Assembly: GCF_964340395.1 (NCBI RefSeq)
Contig: NC_135563.1
Coordinates: 19,951,651 to 19,987,150 of the forward strand
Length of the DNA: 35,500 nucleotides
From: Glandiceps talaboti
Taxonomy: Eukaryota; Hemichordata; Enteropneusta; Spengelidae
Direction of reading: 5' to 3'
The notes beneath the pieces are model-generated. The model saw nothing but the letters and a program-made list of their open reading frames with translations. It did not search any database and had not been told where the DNA came from. The position numbers and the translations under genes were made by a program. Positions 20,400-30,233 of the stretch are shown piece by piece; the first letter of the stretch is position 1; each line of letters starts with the position of its first letter.

Positions 20400-22998
20400 G
20401 AAAAATCATGATACACGTGTACTGCAGTGACTACCAAGTAGTCAAACCACCACATCACAACCGAGACTGTAACAAAATATAGACCCATAAACAGACATAC
20501 TAAAACGACTATCATATCTAGAAGCAACAGAAAATACAAGACATTGTAAGGATATCTAATCCTAGTGGATGTCTAGTAAAAGACTTAGTACTAAGCCTTA
20601 TAATAAAGGAAATTATTTATTTAACAACAGGAAATTTGATCCAAAATAGGTTGAAATCGATGCCAATGCTTTTCCTCTCCTTGAAACGATTTATTTCTTC
20701 TCTGTTATGGATGGCCGATTTATCACCCAACGAAAGGCAACACTCAAAATCTGAGTATTTAGGGTCCTTCCAGGCAACTAACTTAATATTTCATAACATA
20801 AAACAATGGACCTACTATTCTCTGCTATCTCAATCTTTGAAATGGTTTGTCAAGAACAAATCACATGAGGAAAAACTAGAATGACGTAATTATAATAATA
20901 GTTTTCTTCTATGACGTCAATGTGTAATCTTTTGTACACGTGCCAGATGATGTGTGATGACGTCACGCGTCACCACGTCATAACATTGTGGTGGTCACAA
21001 TGTACTTTGCCGTCCTAATAATGTATTTGGACTCGTTTGGCAATTGCATCAATTAATAAAAAATCCATGGACCTAGAGAAAACCTGGGATGAGCTACGAA
21101 AAAAGTATATACAAACAAAAAATGTTTGGTTGCATTTTTTGGGACATGTTTGATTATAGTCATTCACTCCTGTACATTCTGAAGTATGTAAATATATTGA
21201 ATCGTCTGTAGGTAAACATATGCGCGGTAGACGAATTTGGAAGACTTGTTCTTTTATTTTTCTCCAACATCTATATTTCAAGTAAACTGTTTCAAAATCA
21301 GGCCTGTTCATTCACCCAAGGATATTCATGCACCATGGATTCCAAGTTGATGTTATCAATGATGAACATGTCGACTTAAATGCCATCTACAACGACATAG
21401 AATTCTGTTTTTTTCCCAGACAAATGTTGTTCATCGTCATAGGTTATTCGCCGTCAATCTTATCCCGAAATGTCAATGTGTGAAAGTACTCGGGTTTGGA
21501 GAATGTACAAATGAAATATACACAGCAGACATACTATGTATACTGGTAAGCTTTAAAGACGAACAAAGGCGAAACTAGTGTTACATTAAATGCATTTCTT
21601 TACGTTATGAGGCCACAGGACCAATTTTCCCCAACCCTGCATCATGCGACCTCTCTAAATGGAGTATAAAATTGGCATATCAGGCATACAAGAGGCGGCC
21701 TGCTGTACACCAAGGCAACGCATTATTGGAAATAAACAGCTCAACGAGCTTAACACCTGTTCAAAGTGGCCACACAATGCTGTGATCAGCTGAGAGAGAA
21801 AAATAATCTCCTAAAGCACACTATATTGAAGAGTACTTTTGAAATTACAGATAGAAATTGCGTAAAATTATCATCAGTTTTGGGTTCATGTCAGCTGTGA
21901 CAGTTGGCGGAAGGGTCATACGCCCCCAACGCCAGTGAGAGTCCATCTTATTGTATGTTTACCTAAAAACAAATTCATGCTATGGTACTGTACTGGTATT
22001 ATGCCTACCCAAGGTTTCTAAATTTAGTTTATTTACATCAGGTATAATTTACTCGAGGACAGTTCTTTGTAAATTTCTATTCGAAGAAGACAAAAAAGAC
22101 CAAAAGTCTCTAGTCGAAGATAAAAAGACAAACGCATTACACAAAATACTTTTCCGCGAGAAAATGCCGACTTCATGCCAAGCAAAACTCAATATGTCGG
22201 TAGGAAGTTGACAGCGTGAGTACAAATGTCACTACTTTCACACGCATGCTAAATCTAAAACGTTCGTAATATACTATACCATTAGTAGTGAACGCTATCA
22301 AATATCTACTTCATACAACTGAGATATGCTTGTTTACTTTGAAACAGTTTTGCAATGTGAGAAAGTGCTCATTGCGAGTGTACACAACGTCTTCGCTTAC
22401 TTGCTGTGCTCGACACTTGTTGCCTGCTGTATATATATGAAATGTTACGGTCGAGTTTTTGCAGTCAAAGAAACATACTTCTTTGAAGTGACTTATTTCA
22501 GCTTCAACGGGGAACTGTCTGGGACGATTTTTTTCGTCATTATTGCAATATTGGTAAGTTTACAGTCCGTTTGGCAAATAAAGATTATAATGGAATTATC
22601 AAATTATATCTGCGTCTGATATTTGATTTTCTAGGTTGGTAGAAAAGGCCCTACATGTCACTTAGGTGAAATACGATACGAAACGTGATATTTTATTACA
22701 GACAGCGACAGATTACAATAATAATTACCATCAACATGTCACGTACTTGTCTATTGCATCACATCTTTCACATTAAAAAACCCACATACTTTGACAAACG
22801 TGTAATGAAAATGTTGATATTTTTGTGCCATACTTTGACCAAACCAAAAAAACATCGCCTGACGTACTGTTTAGAATAGTATATTCATGTATCGCGACCT
22901 CGTTATTAATTTGGATAAAATTCGTTTTTAAAATGAAATATAAATGAGCTGCTCAATATGATTGGATTTCTTGTCAACGAAAATACACACCACGTTAA
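20400..22998. other. Non-coding DNA with a CRE/E-box cluster
   Basis: It contains the motif cluster at 20884-20981. Open frames 20636-20884, 21951-22211 and 22326-22619 (plus) and 21015-21311 (minus) were read for domains and none was recognised. The frame at 22326 has two hydrophobic stretches and a good splice-donor match at 22554, discussed separately. Confidence 0.45.
20884..20981. promoter_or_regulatory. Clustered CRE-type sites with an E-box
   Basis: Within about 100 bp there are TGACGTAA (near 20882), TGACGTCA (20912-20919), CACGTG (20937-20942), TGACGTCA (20958-20965), GCGTCAC and CACGTCAT (near 20975). The density suggests a bZIP/bHLH-bound cis-regulatory element. No adjacent gene start is visible. 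Confidence 0.4.
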
Positions 22999-23020
22999 GG
23001 GAGCTTTCATTAATTACAAA
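22999..23020 (+). repeat. Left terminal inverted repeat of copy B
   Basis: It starts GGGAGCTTTCATTAATTAC and pairs with 23755-23776 with two mismatches over about 20 bp. Confidence 0.85.
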
Positions 23021-23542
23021 GTTGAGGGCTGGGGGAAAAATCAGGAACGGGCTGTTGCGTAAAATATGACCCTTCCCGATTCAGTCGTGCTAACCCTCAA
23101 TTTAATTTTCTAAAAACTAACCCTCCCCCTGTTGAAATATTTCAAAAAATGTTGTTCCAATGTCGTCAGACATGGAAAACGACACTGATCCCAGAATCAA
23201 TGGTTTAAAGGACTTAATTCCACCGCTGCCACCAGTGAACATGTTGAAAATATTGGTTATTTTCACAACTACTCAATAGTGAATTTATATGAAATTGGCA
23301 CTGCAATAATCAGTACCAGGTGTGAACTGAAGGCCAGAACATTAACTTCCAAAAACTAGGTGGGCACATGCCCGACGATAACCGAGGACATCATCTCCAC
23401 AACATCATCACTAAAATAAATTCTTACCCAACTATTCCCGTTTTACTCCTGTAAGACCCATTTCTCCCCTCACATCACAACTGACAATTAACTACATGGT
23501 TGCCAGTAGTGATTTGATTGATATGGTCTGATATTACAATAT

Positions 23543-23581
23543 CGAACCCGAACCCGAACCCGAACCCGAACCCGAACCCTA
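23543..23581 (+). repeat. (GAACCC)n hexamer ending in CCCTAA
   Basis: Six units, the last changing to CCCTAAC. The unit is a one-base variant of the telomere repeat TAACCC. It lies inside copy B and is absent from copy A, so it is a local expansion. Confidence 0.9.
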
Positions 23582-23754
23582 ACAGATGTAGCCGTGATGG
23601 CATGCCCAAATCACGAAAATAATACAACATTAGACGATATAAGGAGTCAGAGTCAAAAGTAAAATGTGACCTTTCCCTTATTCCATTTTCTCAAATATAG
23701 TTCACCCCGAGAACCGATTTGTAAAAAGTGACCCCTAATTCCCCCCCCCCCCCG

Positions 23755-23776
23755 CTTGTAATTACTGAAGGCTCCC
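23755..23776 (-). repeat. Right terminal inverted repeat of copy B
   Basis: Its reverse complement reads GGGAGCCTTCAGTAATTAC, identical to the start of copy C up to GTAATT and close to the start of copy A. It is followed by TAA, which repeats the bases before the left end. Confidence 0.85.
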
Positions 23777-23779
23777 TAA

Positions 23780-25402
23780 CACTGCTGTTATAGCAATGGA
23801 TGATTATAAGACAGACAATGAGATTTGCCAAACGGTCACTGAATATTGTATGTACCGTTTGTAGAATTATTTGTAGCTATAGAATATACTCGTCACAACT
23901 AACCCATCTCTTCATGCTTGTCTGGTTCGAAATAATGATTAATCACGTGGTTTCTGTTTATGTTAACTCGGTAACACTTAGTATAAGTATCCCACCAAGT
24001 TGTGGTTCTGACTGCGCATGTGGGCAGTACTAGTATTGTGAAGACAGTTGATTTGTTTCTATACTTCTCTCTGAATATTCCAATGGATGGAACACATACT
24101 ATACAATGTTATATGTTCCATTTATGTACGTTGTTAGGATAAAAAAGAGTACCCGTGTATGCATTTTGGTTGATAAAGCTTAGTGTGTGAATAAGATTGT
24201 CTGGTTGGTTGTTCTACGTTTAAAGTATTGATCTGGATGGGACGGGGGGGGGGGGGGGAATCAATACTGCAGTGAGTGCTTAATAAACTATGGTTAGTCT
24301 GAAACGTGTTTTCCTGTTTTGTAATGGTTCCCATTGTAACTCCCTTTGCTGTATCATTGTGTTTAACGTGTAGCGTTGGAAAATAAAGAGATCCACTCGT
24401 TTCTGAACCATTGGACTATGGATAGGAGAGAATTAGTACAGGCACAATGACAATGTTGAAAAGCATATTACCTAATGTGACCAATATACATGCTGGGTAC
24501 TACATTGTCATATTATATCGACGTTTCTGCATTTATGTTTTTATTTATTTGATGGCCTGTACACTTTGAATATATATATATATCCTATCCTATATAAACA
24601 ATGTAATATTTGCTTTCCATTTCAGTTTTATCACGATGGCATTTACATTTCAAATACATCATTTATCATTACAATCTACATTTGAAAGATGCATAGCACT
24701 GCGAGCATGCTGAATCCGAACGGAAAAGTGGATAACATGCCAAATACAGTGTCCTTATGATATGACAGCTGGTACTATGATAACAACATGAGTTTGCGTA
24801 TAGTGAAGTGTGAATAAAAAATCCACTTTGCTGACACATATTTAGTTTACTTCCTACATATATATGATATTTGATATATGATACATAGTTTAATGCCAAT
24901 TTGACATCTTGCAACACTTCTATAGGATACGATTATTCCAATCTCCTTTATACAGTTACGCATTTGGACAGGAGTTCTGTACATTTACATTGCAGTCTAA
25001 ATCTACTACAGGGTATCATGATTTATTGCTTCTCGAACCAGTGTATGTTTTCCTGTTTTTTCTAGATAAGATCACATCTTATCCAGCCTTCGGTGTAAGC
25101 CGATACATTCATTTGTTTTTCCATTATATTTAGTGCTAATATGATTTATTCATAGCGATGGAAAAGACGGATATAGTAATGTATAACACGTTGTGTATGC
25201 TACAATCTTCTTCAAAAACATGTTGATGAGTATTAGAATAAATCTATTTCAGAATATTTCATAAATCATTCAATTTTTAAAATATTCTTAGCGTATTTAC
25301 TACTTGCTGTAATTTATGATTTTCCATTTTTTGCGGAACAGGAAATATATTGTGTGTTTATAGCTGCTCACTGAAAAGAACAGTGACATTAAAAATGTAT
25401 TT

Positions 25403-25405
<3 letters not shown>
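23780..25405. other. Unique non-coding DNA
   Basis: It holds a 17-bp G-run (about 24242-24258) not flanked by transposon sequence, and a short TA run near 24570. Small frames at 23800-24033, 24134-24334, 24669-24917 and 24909-25133 have no recognised features. Confidence 0.5.
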
Positions 25406-25466
<61 letters not shown>

Positions 25467-25485
25467 CGCGCGCGTGTGTGTGTGT
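25406..25485 (+). repeat. (GA)n abutting a (CG)n/(TG)n tract
   Basis: About 29 pure GA units (25406-25464) pass directly into TGCGCGCGCG and TGTGTGTGTGT (25465-25485). A polypurine mirror repeat next to an alternating purine-pyrimidine tract could favour triplex and Z-form DNA respectively. Confidence 0.98.
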
Positions 25486-26322
25486 CTTAACTTGAATCTG
25501 TCAGTGTGAACAACCATATTTATCATCTGCATCTTAAATGACTAATGGATCCAATGCTATAAAGTACACCTATCGTATTTCCGGAGAAACACTTACATCC
25601 GAACCCCATTGGGTTTAAACAGTAACACTTTTCATCAAAATACTAATAGAGGGTGAGCATCTGGTATAACTGGTAGCCTGGATCGATATGCAAATTTTCT
25701 CAGAACAGGTTGTCTTCTGTAGGACAGGGTAGTGGTGTTCGATTGTAACACAGTATGATACCACTCCAGTCTCGTCTCCACTAAGATCGATCGGTTTACC
25801 ATTTTCATCCATACACACAGTTGTTATTGACATGTGAGCCCTAAGCAGCACTTGGGTAATTTCTAAATGTGCACATTTGCACTCCATTTACGTCAGCTTT
25901 CACTACTTAAAGAGTTCTCCCTGCCAATTGGATTCTGTTTCACATTGGCAGGTACATTAATCATGGGAGAGCAGACGAGACATGTTTATCTGTCCTGTTG
26001 TTCACCAATGTGTGCATTAAAACACAACCGTAGGTACCACAGGATATCACTACAAAGGCTACTTTTAGGCATGTCACGATACAGTGGACGTCAAACTTCC
26101 TTTGTCCCTACGGGGTTTCTAGCAAACACGATATATGTATTAAAAGTTAGACCAGTCCGTCACCGTGTGTATTGAAACAATGAACCATGTACTCTTGATA
26201 GCGTGTTGTACATGAGATTTTATTCAGTTTAACGTAACGTGTCTCTTAATGGGGTATTCTAAGCGGACTTCATGTCTATCAAAATGGTGTATGACCGTCC
26301 TTGCTATATACAACAGCGTCTG

Positions 26323-26323
<1 letters not shown>
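25486..26323. other. GC-richer non-coding or unidentified stretch
   Basis: It contains opposing open frames at 25615-25887 (minus, 90 codons) and 25867-26175 (plus, 102 codons). The minus frame has balanced composition, with a DENGKP string near its middle, but I cannot place it in a family. Neither has a convincing exon structure. Confidence 0.35.
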
Positions 26324-26375
<52 letters not shown>

Positions 26376-26380
26376 TTTGT
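26324..26380 (+). repeat. (GT)n microsatellite
   Basis: About 24 pure TG units followed by TTGTTTGT. The Val-Cys frame at 26327-26542 is a by-product. Confidence 0.98.
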
Positions 26381-27915
26381 TACTCTCTAGTCTGCATTGA
26401 AAGCCATTTACCTGTATATGAGACGTCAGTTTATATACGAGATCTATTTATATCATGGTGTAAACTGAGTAATGTTAAAGATAAATGTCAGACTGAGGCT
26501 ATCACAATAAATCATCTCAAGTCTGAAAGTGCCAGACAATGAACTTCTAATAGCAATCGGGCTAAATGACATCTCATCAAAGCGGAATCGATTTTGTTGT
26601 CGCAACCACTTCAGTGCATCTCAATAGTTCTCTTGTACCATGCAACGTTTATACTTAAAGCATGCACTTCATCATATAAAAAGTTAACAGAATTCAGAAA
26701 TGTCAAGTAACTGAGGATAGGTTTGTAAAGGAACATGAGCTAACTTGAGATACTGTCTAAATGTTAATATAAATCAGTTGTTACATACAACTCATCTAAT
26801 AGACTTATCTATGCCACCTGGGTATAAAGTTATAAACTCAATATATAGCACTGACAAGTTAATACAGGTCCCTGGGTAATTTTCCCTGCCATTCTGATGT
26901 CCACAGCGATTTCTGGTTGCATCGAAAAAGTTCCATCGTAGACTAAGTCATTTTGTTTGCCTAACTATGATCAGTAATACATAACTTGTAGTTATTGGTG
27001 ATACTTGTAATATATGTAGTTATTCAAAACGGACAACACAGACTATGCTCAGCTCTGGTCAATTTCACTTCAAAATTGTTTGTTAGCATTAACAGTTTTC
27101 TCGAGAATTGTATACGGGGAAAAGTTAATGAACGTTTCTTTTTCTTGACAACATATATAAGTTTCCAATGACCAGATGTATTCAAATACTATATTTACCT
27201 ATTTTTAAATCTTTACTAAACAACATTGACGGCGACTTTGCTACAGAAGTCTATTTGTTAGAGGCTTGAATTCAGCTTTGTGGGTTACCACAAGGTATGT
27301 TTCAAAAGAGTTCTAACTTGAATCTGACAGACAGATAGGATTTCTACACTTAATTCACACGAGTTACACTGTTACAAAACATGCTGTGTAGGAGTGATAA
27401 GTAATGGGGAAACCTGTCATCTTTGACATCACGTTTACTGTTGGTTTGAGTTGCTCGTTGTTAGTTTCAACAATTAATCTTGATTTAAATCCACACTGTC
27501 ATAGCAAAGACATCGTTTTAATCTCCTGTTGTTTGTAACAAAACAGGAAATCATTTAACTCATCGTAGGATGAATTACTTATAGGTTTAAAGTTCATGTA
27601 TTGTCGTGATAAATGACAACACCATGGTGAGATATCAACAAGATGCAGATGCATTACGGTAATTACTTTGCATTCCAAATAAGAAAGCTGTTTTTTTTAC
27701 TGTGATGGTAGATTTAGCTTCTTGGAGATTTATCATGTTGTTATCATGAGTAGTAATGGATTAGTTTGGATTAATTCGTTTGTAGGTATACACTCTGTAA
27801 TACAATCCTCTAATGTTCCATTAATAATTTATCCGTATTCGTGACAAATACAAGTAATCATTATACCTCTATCTCAATGTTCAAGCACACATATATCGAT
27901 TTCACTGCCTATTCA
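26381..27915. other. Unique non-coding DNA
   Basis: No open frame beyond the microsatellite run-ons, no repeats and nothing recognisable. Confidence 0.55.
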
Positions 27916-27993
<78 letters not shown>

Positions 27994-28103
27994 AGTCAGT
28001 CAGTCAGTCAGTCAGTCAGTCAGTCAGTCAGTCAGTCAGTCACCCACTCACTCACTCACTCACTCACTCACTCACTCACTCACTCACTCACTCACTCACT
28101 CAC
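27916..28103 (+). repeat. Three-stage tetranucleotide array TCTG-TCAG-TCAC
   Basis: I count (TCTG)18 at 27916-27987, TCTC, (TCAG)12 at 27992-28039, TCAC CCAC, then (TCAC)14 at 28048-28103. Each block differs from the previous motif by one base and stays in the same 4-bp phase. The open frame at 27841-28134 is a translation of it. Confidence 0.98.
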
Positions 28104-28363
28104 AAATAGACCGCAGATCGACCGCAGTACGTGAAAGTTTATCCAGATGTGCTCTCCGACAGTACTGTCTCCATTTCTATTTTCCTTTATACACAACCGA
28201 TTGTAGAAATTCGCACGAGTCGTGCCCAATTGCTAAGTTTGCTGACGACACTGGACTGATAACAGACGATAACGGCACATCGTATAGACAAGAAATAGGT
28301 ACATTTGTAAACTGGTGTGACCGGAACTGTCCAGAACTTAAAGTAGGTAAAACCAAGGAAATG
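28104..28363 (+). pseudogene. Broken reverse-transcriptase fragment of a CR1/L2/Rex1-type non-LTR retrotransposon
   Basis: Three frames in succession read like one RT palm segment. RPQYVKV (from 28119) corresponds to the block before the PQG motif. LSPFLFSLYTN (about 28165-28197) follows. After a one-base shift comes DC, then AKFADDT (28232-28252, the catalytic F/YADD box), FVNWCDRN, and GKTKEM (to 28363). This order is the standard one for RTs of the CR1/L2/Rex1 group within the Jockey superfamily, which copy RNA at a nicked target site. The canonical TG.PQG motif is missing, and the fragment has at least two frame changes, so it is dead. It starts at the end of the TCAC array and loses similarity after KTKEM. 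The exact clade needs a search. Confidence 0.8.
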
Positions 28364-28369
28364 ATTACA

Positions 28370-29805
28370 AATAAAAAAACAGCATTATTGATATCCCTTT
28401 CTCTTGCAACTGGACTGTGTTTTCACTCGTCTGTTTATATCGCCCTTCATGCCATGGAAGATTCTCGGTGAACGTTTTGATATCATATCCCTCGGGACAA
28501 TTTTTTTTCTTTTTGTTTTCAAACTCGAGTATTTCTGGTAGTTATTTAAATGCAGATTCAAACATGATCTGTCTTTATTCTGACTGCAGACGACTCTGTC
28601 TAAAACTATATAATTACCATATGCCATCAATCGTTTTGAAGAAACAGCATGTGGCTTGCGCACTGTGTTACAAAAAATTAGCTTACAACTCGTGTTTTCA
28701 ACATTTCATCATTTGATATTATGACCTTTACCTTTAACGCAGTTGTATATTTCCATTCTTTAAAGCGTGATAGAGTCAAAGGACTGTTCCAAGAAGGCCA
28801 AGTAATTACACACACAGCACACACATTTTTTAAACAAAGAAATACACTCGCATTGGAATCCCAGTCATTCTAGAGATTTACTGCATACTGTATTTCTATA
28901 AATATAAACGGGTTGTTCATGTTCTGAACTATTAATGTTTAATATCAAGGATTTCAATAGGAAAGCCTTGTTACTGGTCATATGGCAACTTATGTGTGTT
29001 GCCATTGTTTGCTTGGTCTCTCCTAAATAATCCTACAAGTTTCTTGTCTTAGCAATTGCATATTTTTATCTGTTGATATAGTTTACTTTTTGTTAGTTTT
29101 TACATAGTCACTGTATAAATCTACAATCCATGATAAGTATGTAGTTTCTTAGGATATCTCAGAAGACGGCATGAATATACATATGGTTGGTGTGTCATAA
29201 GTATCTGTATGACAGTTTAAAGGTTACAGTTCGGAGAAATGCCAACTGACTGAAATGATTGAATCTTCTGGTGATTCTATGGTCTTTGTTACCTGCTAAG
29301 TTTGTTTTAATAAGATATGTCATATATATAATGTACATTTTAAAATACAACCTTCTGTATATGGGCATGATGCTACCCAAACTCTATACTCAATGTAAGA
29401 GTTTGGTATAGCTCTACCGTGCCTGTAAACTTGCTTTACACGTGACACCCTTCTTCAAGTTCCGTTTCCCAAAAAGACCTACCCTCTTGTCGACTCTCAG
29501 TATAAGTACATCTTGATCTTGTGTTCCTCCGAAGTTAACAACTTGATATCAGTACGGTATGCGAGAACAATATGTACACACTAGTATACAGCGATACATT
29601 GGTATTAGAAGTACATAATGATCCAGTGACATAAGTAGTAACTTTTGCAACATTGTTGGTTAGATGCATAAAGATCATTCTACCTATACTATTGGGTGGA
29701 AGTTTCAGGCAAGATGCAATTGTTAACATTTATTGCCTTGATTACTCTGTTGCATAACTACAAAACAGAAATATGAGTTATCAGACTGTCTTTGATGATA
29801 TTAAA
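28370..29805. other. Unique non-coding DNA
   Basis: Opposed open frames at 28385-28663 (minus) and 28417-28716 (plus) follow the RT fragment, but I see no endonuclease or further RT motifs in them. The rest is AT-rich and featureless. Confidence 0.45.
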
Positions 29806-29909
29806 AGGTCCATTGTAGCCTATGTAATTTGTCATTTCAAGACCTTGCCAAAGACATATTACTTGCATGGGAGATTGATAAACCGTGTATATGCTAATTA
29901 TGCTAATTA
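29806..29909 (+). repeat. Diverged direct repeat, copy 1
   Basis: It matches 30119-30233 through GGTCC, AGACCT..CCA.AGACAT.TTACTTGC and CTAATTATGCTAATTA, offset about 306-324 bp. This is a probable old dispersed or tandem repeat of unknown type. Confidence 0.6.
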
Positions 29910-30118
29910 CTAATTAATTAAGAATCTTTGATACATTTTACATGAAAAGTGTTTGATGATGACAAGCACGCTAAATTTATTTCCCACTGTACTGCAAATC
30001 AAATGATATATAACCTGCATACATTTGTGTTAAAATGTTATCAAATTTGAATATGCTGATTATAATTTTTCATAATTTACATATTAATTATGCTGATGAG
30101 ATGTTGAATCATCATATG

Positions 30119-30233
30119 ATGGTCCTAGTATGCTTTTTCACCCTTAGACCTATCCATAGACATGTTACTTGCCAGGTTTTATTGCGAAAACAGCATTTTA
30201 AGAATATAATATTCTCGCTAATTATGCTAATTA
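30119..30233 (+). repeat. Diverged direct repeat, copy 2
   Basis: Partner of 29806-29909, with indels in the middle. A related half, TTAATTATGCTGAT, lies between them near 30083. The shared CTAATTATGCTAATTA is also rich in TAAT homeodomain-type cores. Confidence 0.6.

Larger units (their letters stand above)
22999..23776 (+). mobile_element. Copy B, complete Harbinger-like non-autonomous transposon (778 bp)
   Basis: Both ends carry the terminal inverted repeat GGGAGCYTTCAKTAATTAC, flanked by TAA on each side (22996-22998 and 23777-23779). A 3-bp TAA/TWA duplication and ends starting GGG are typical of PIF/Harbinger elements. Inside the ends are G-rich (left) and C-run (right, about 23741-23754) tracts. 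There is no open frame of useful length, so it is a MITE-like passenger needing a transposase from elsewhere. Compared with copy A it lacks the right-hand inverted segment but has a hexamer expansion at 23543-23581. Confidence 0.8.

Noticed and set aside
24242-24258. Fourth copy of the Harbinger-like end at the G-run
   Set aside because: No GGGAGC.TTCA terminal motif or flanking family sequence near this G-run.
25615-25887. Minus-strand 90-codon ORF with a DENGKP string as a thioesterase-like exon
   Set aside because: Only a short string resembles hot-dog thioesterases. No further motif, no clear splice sites, and a stop lies just upstream of the ATG.
27916-28103. CRISPR-like array
   Set aside because: Pure 4-bp tandem units without spacers; a eukaryotic microsatellite.
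27841-28134. 97-codon ORF with SVCL, SVSQ and THSL repeats
   Set aside because: Microsatellite translation; its last residues run into the RT fragment out of frame.
28385-28716. Continuation of the retrotransposon downstream of KTKEM
   Set aside because: Neither strand shows further RT, thumb or 3'-end motifs; similarity appears to stop.
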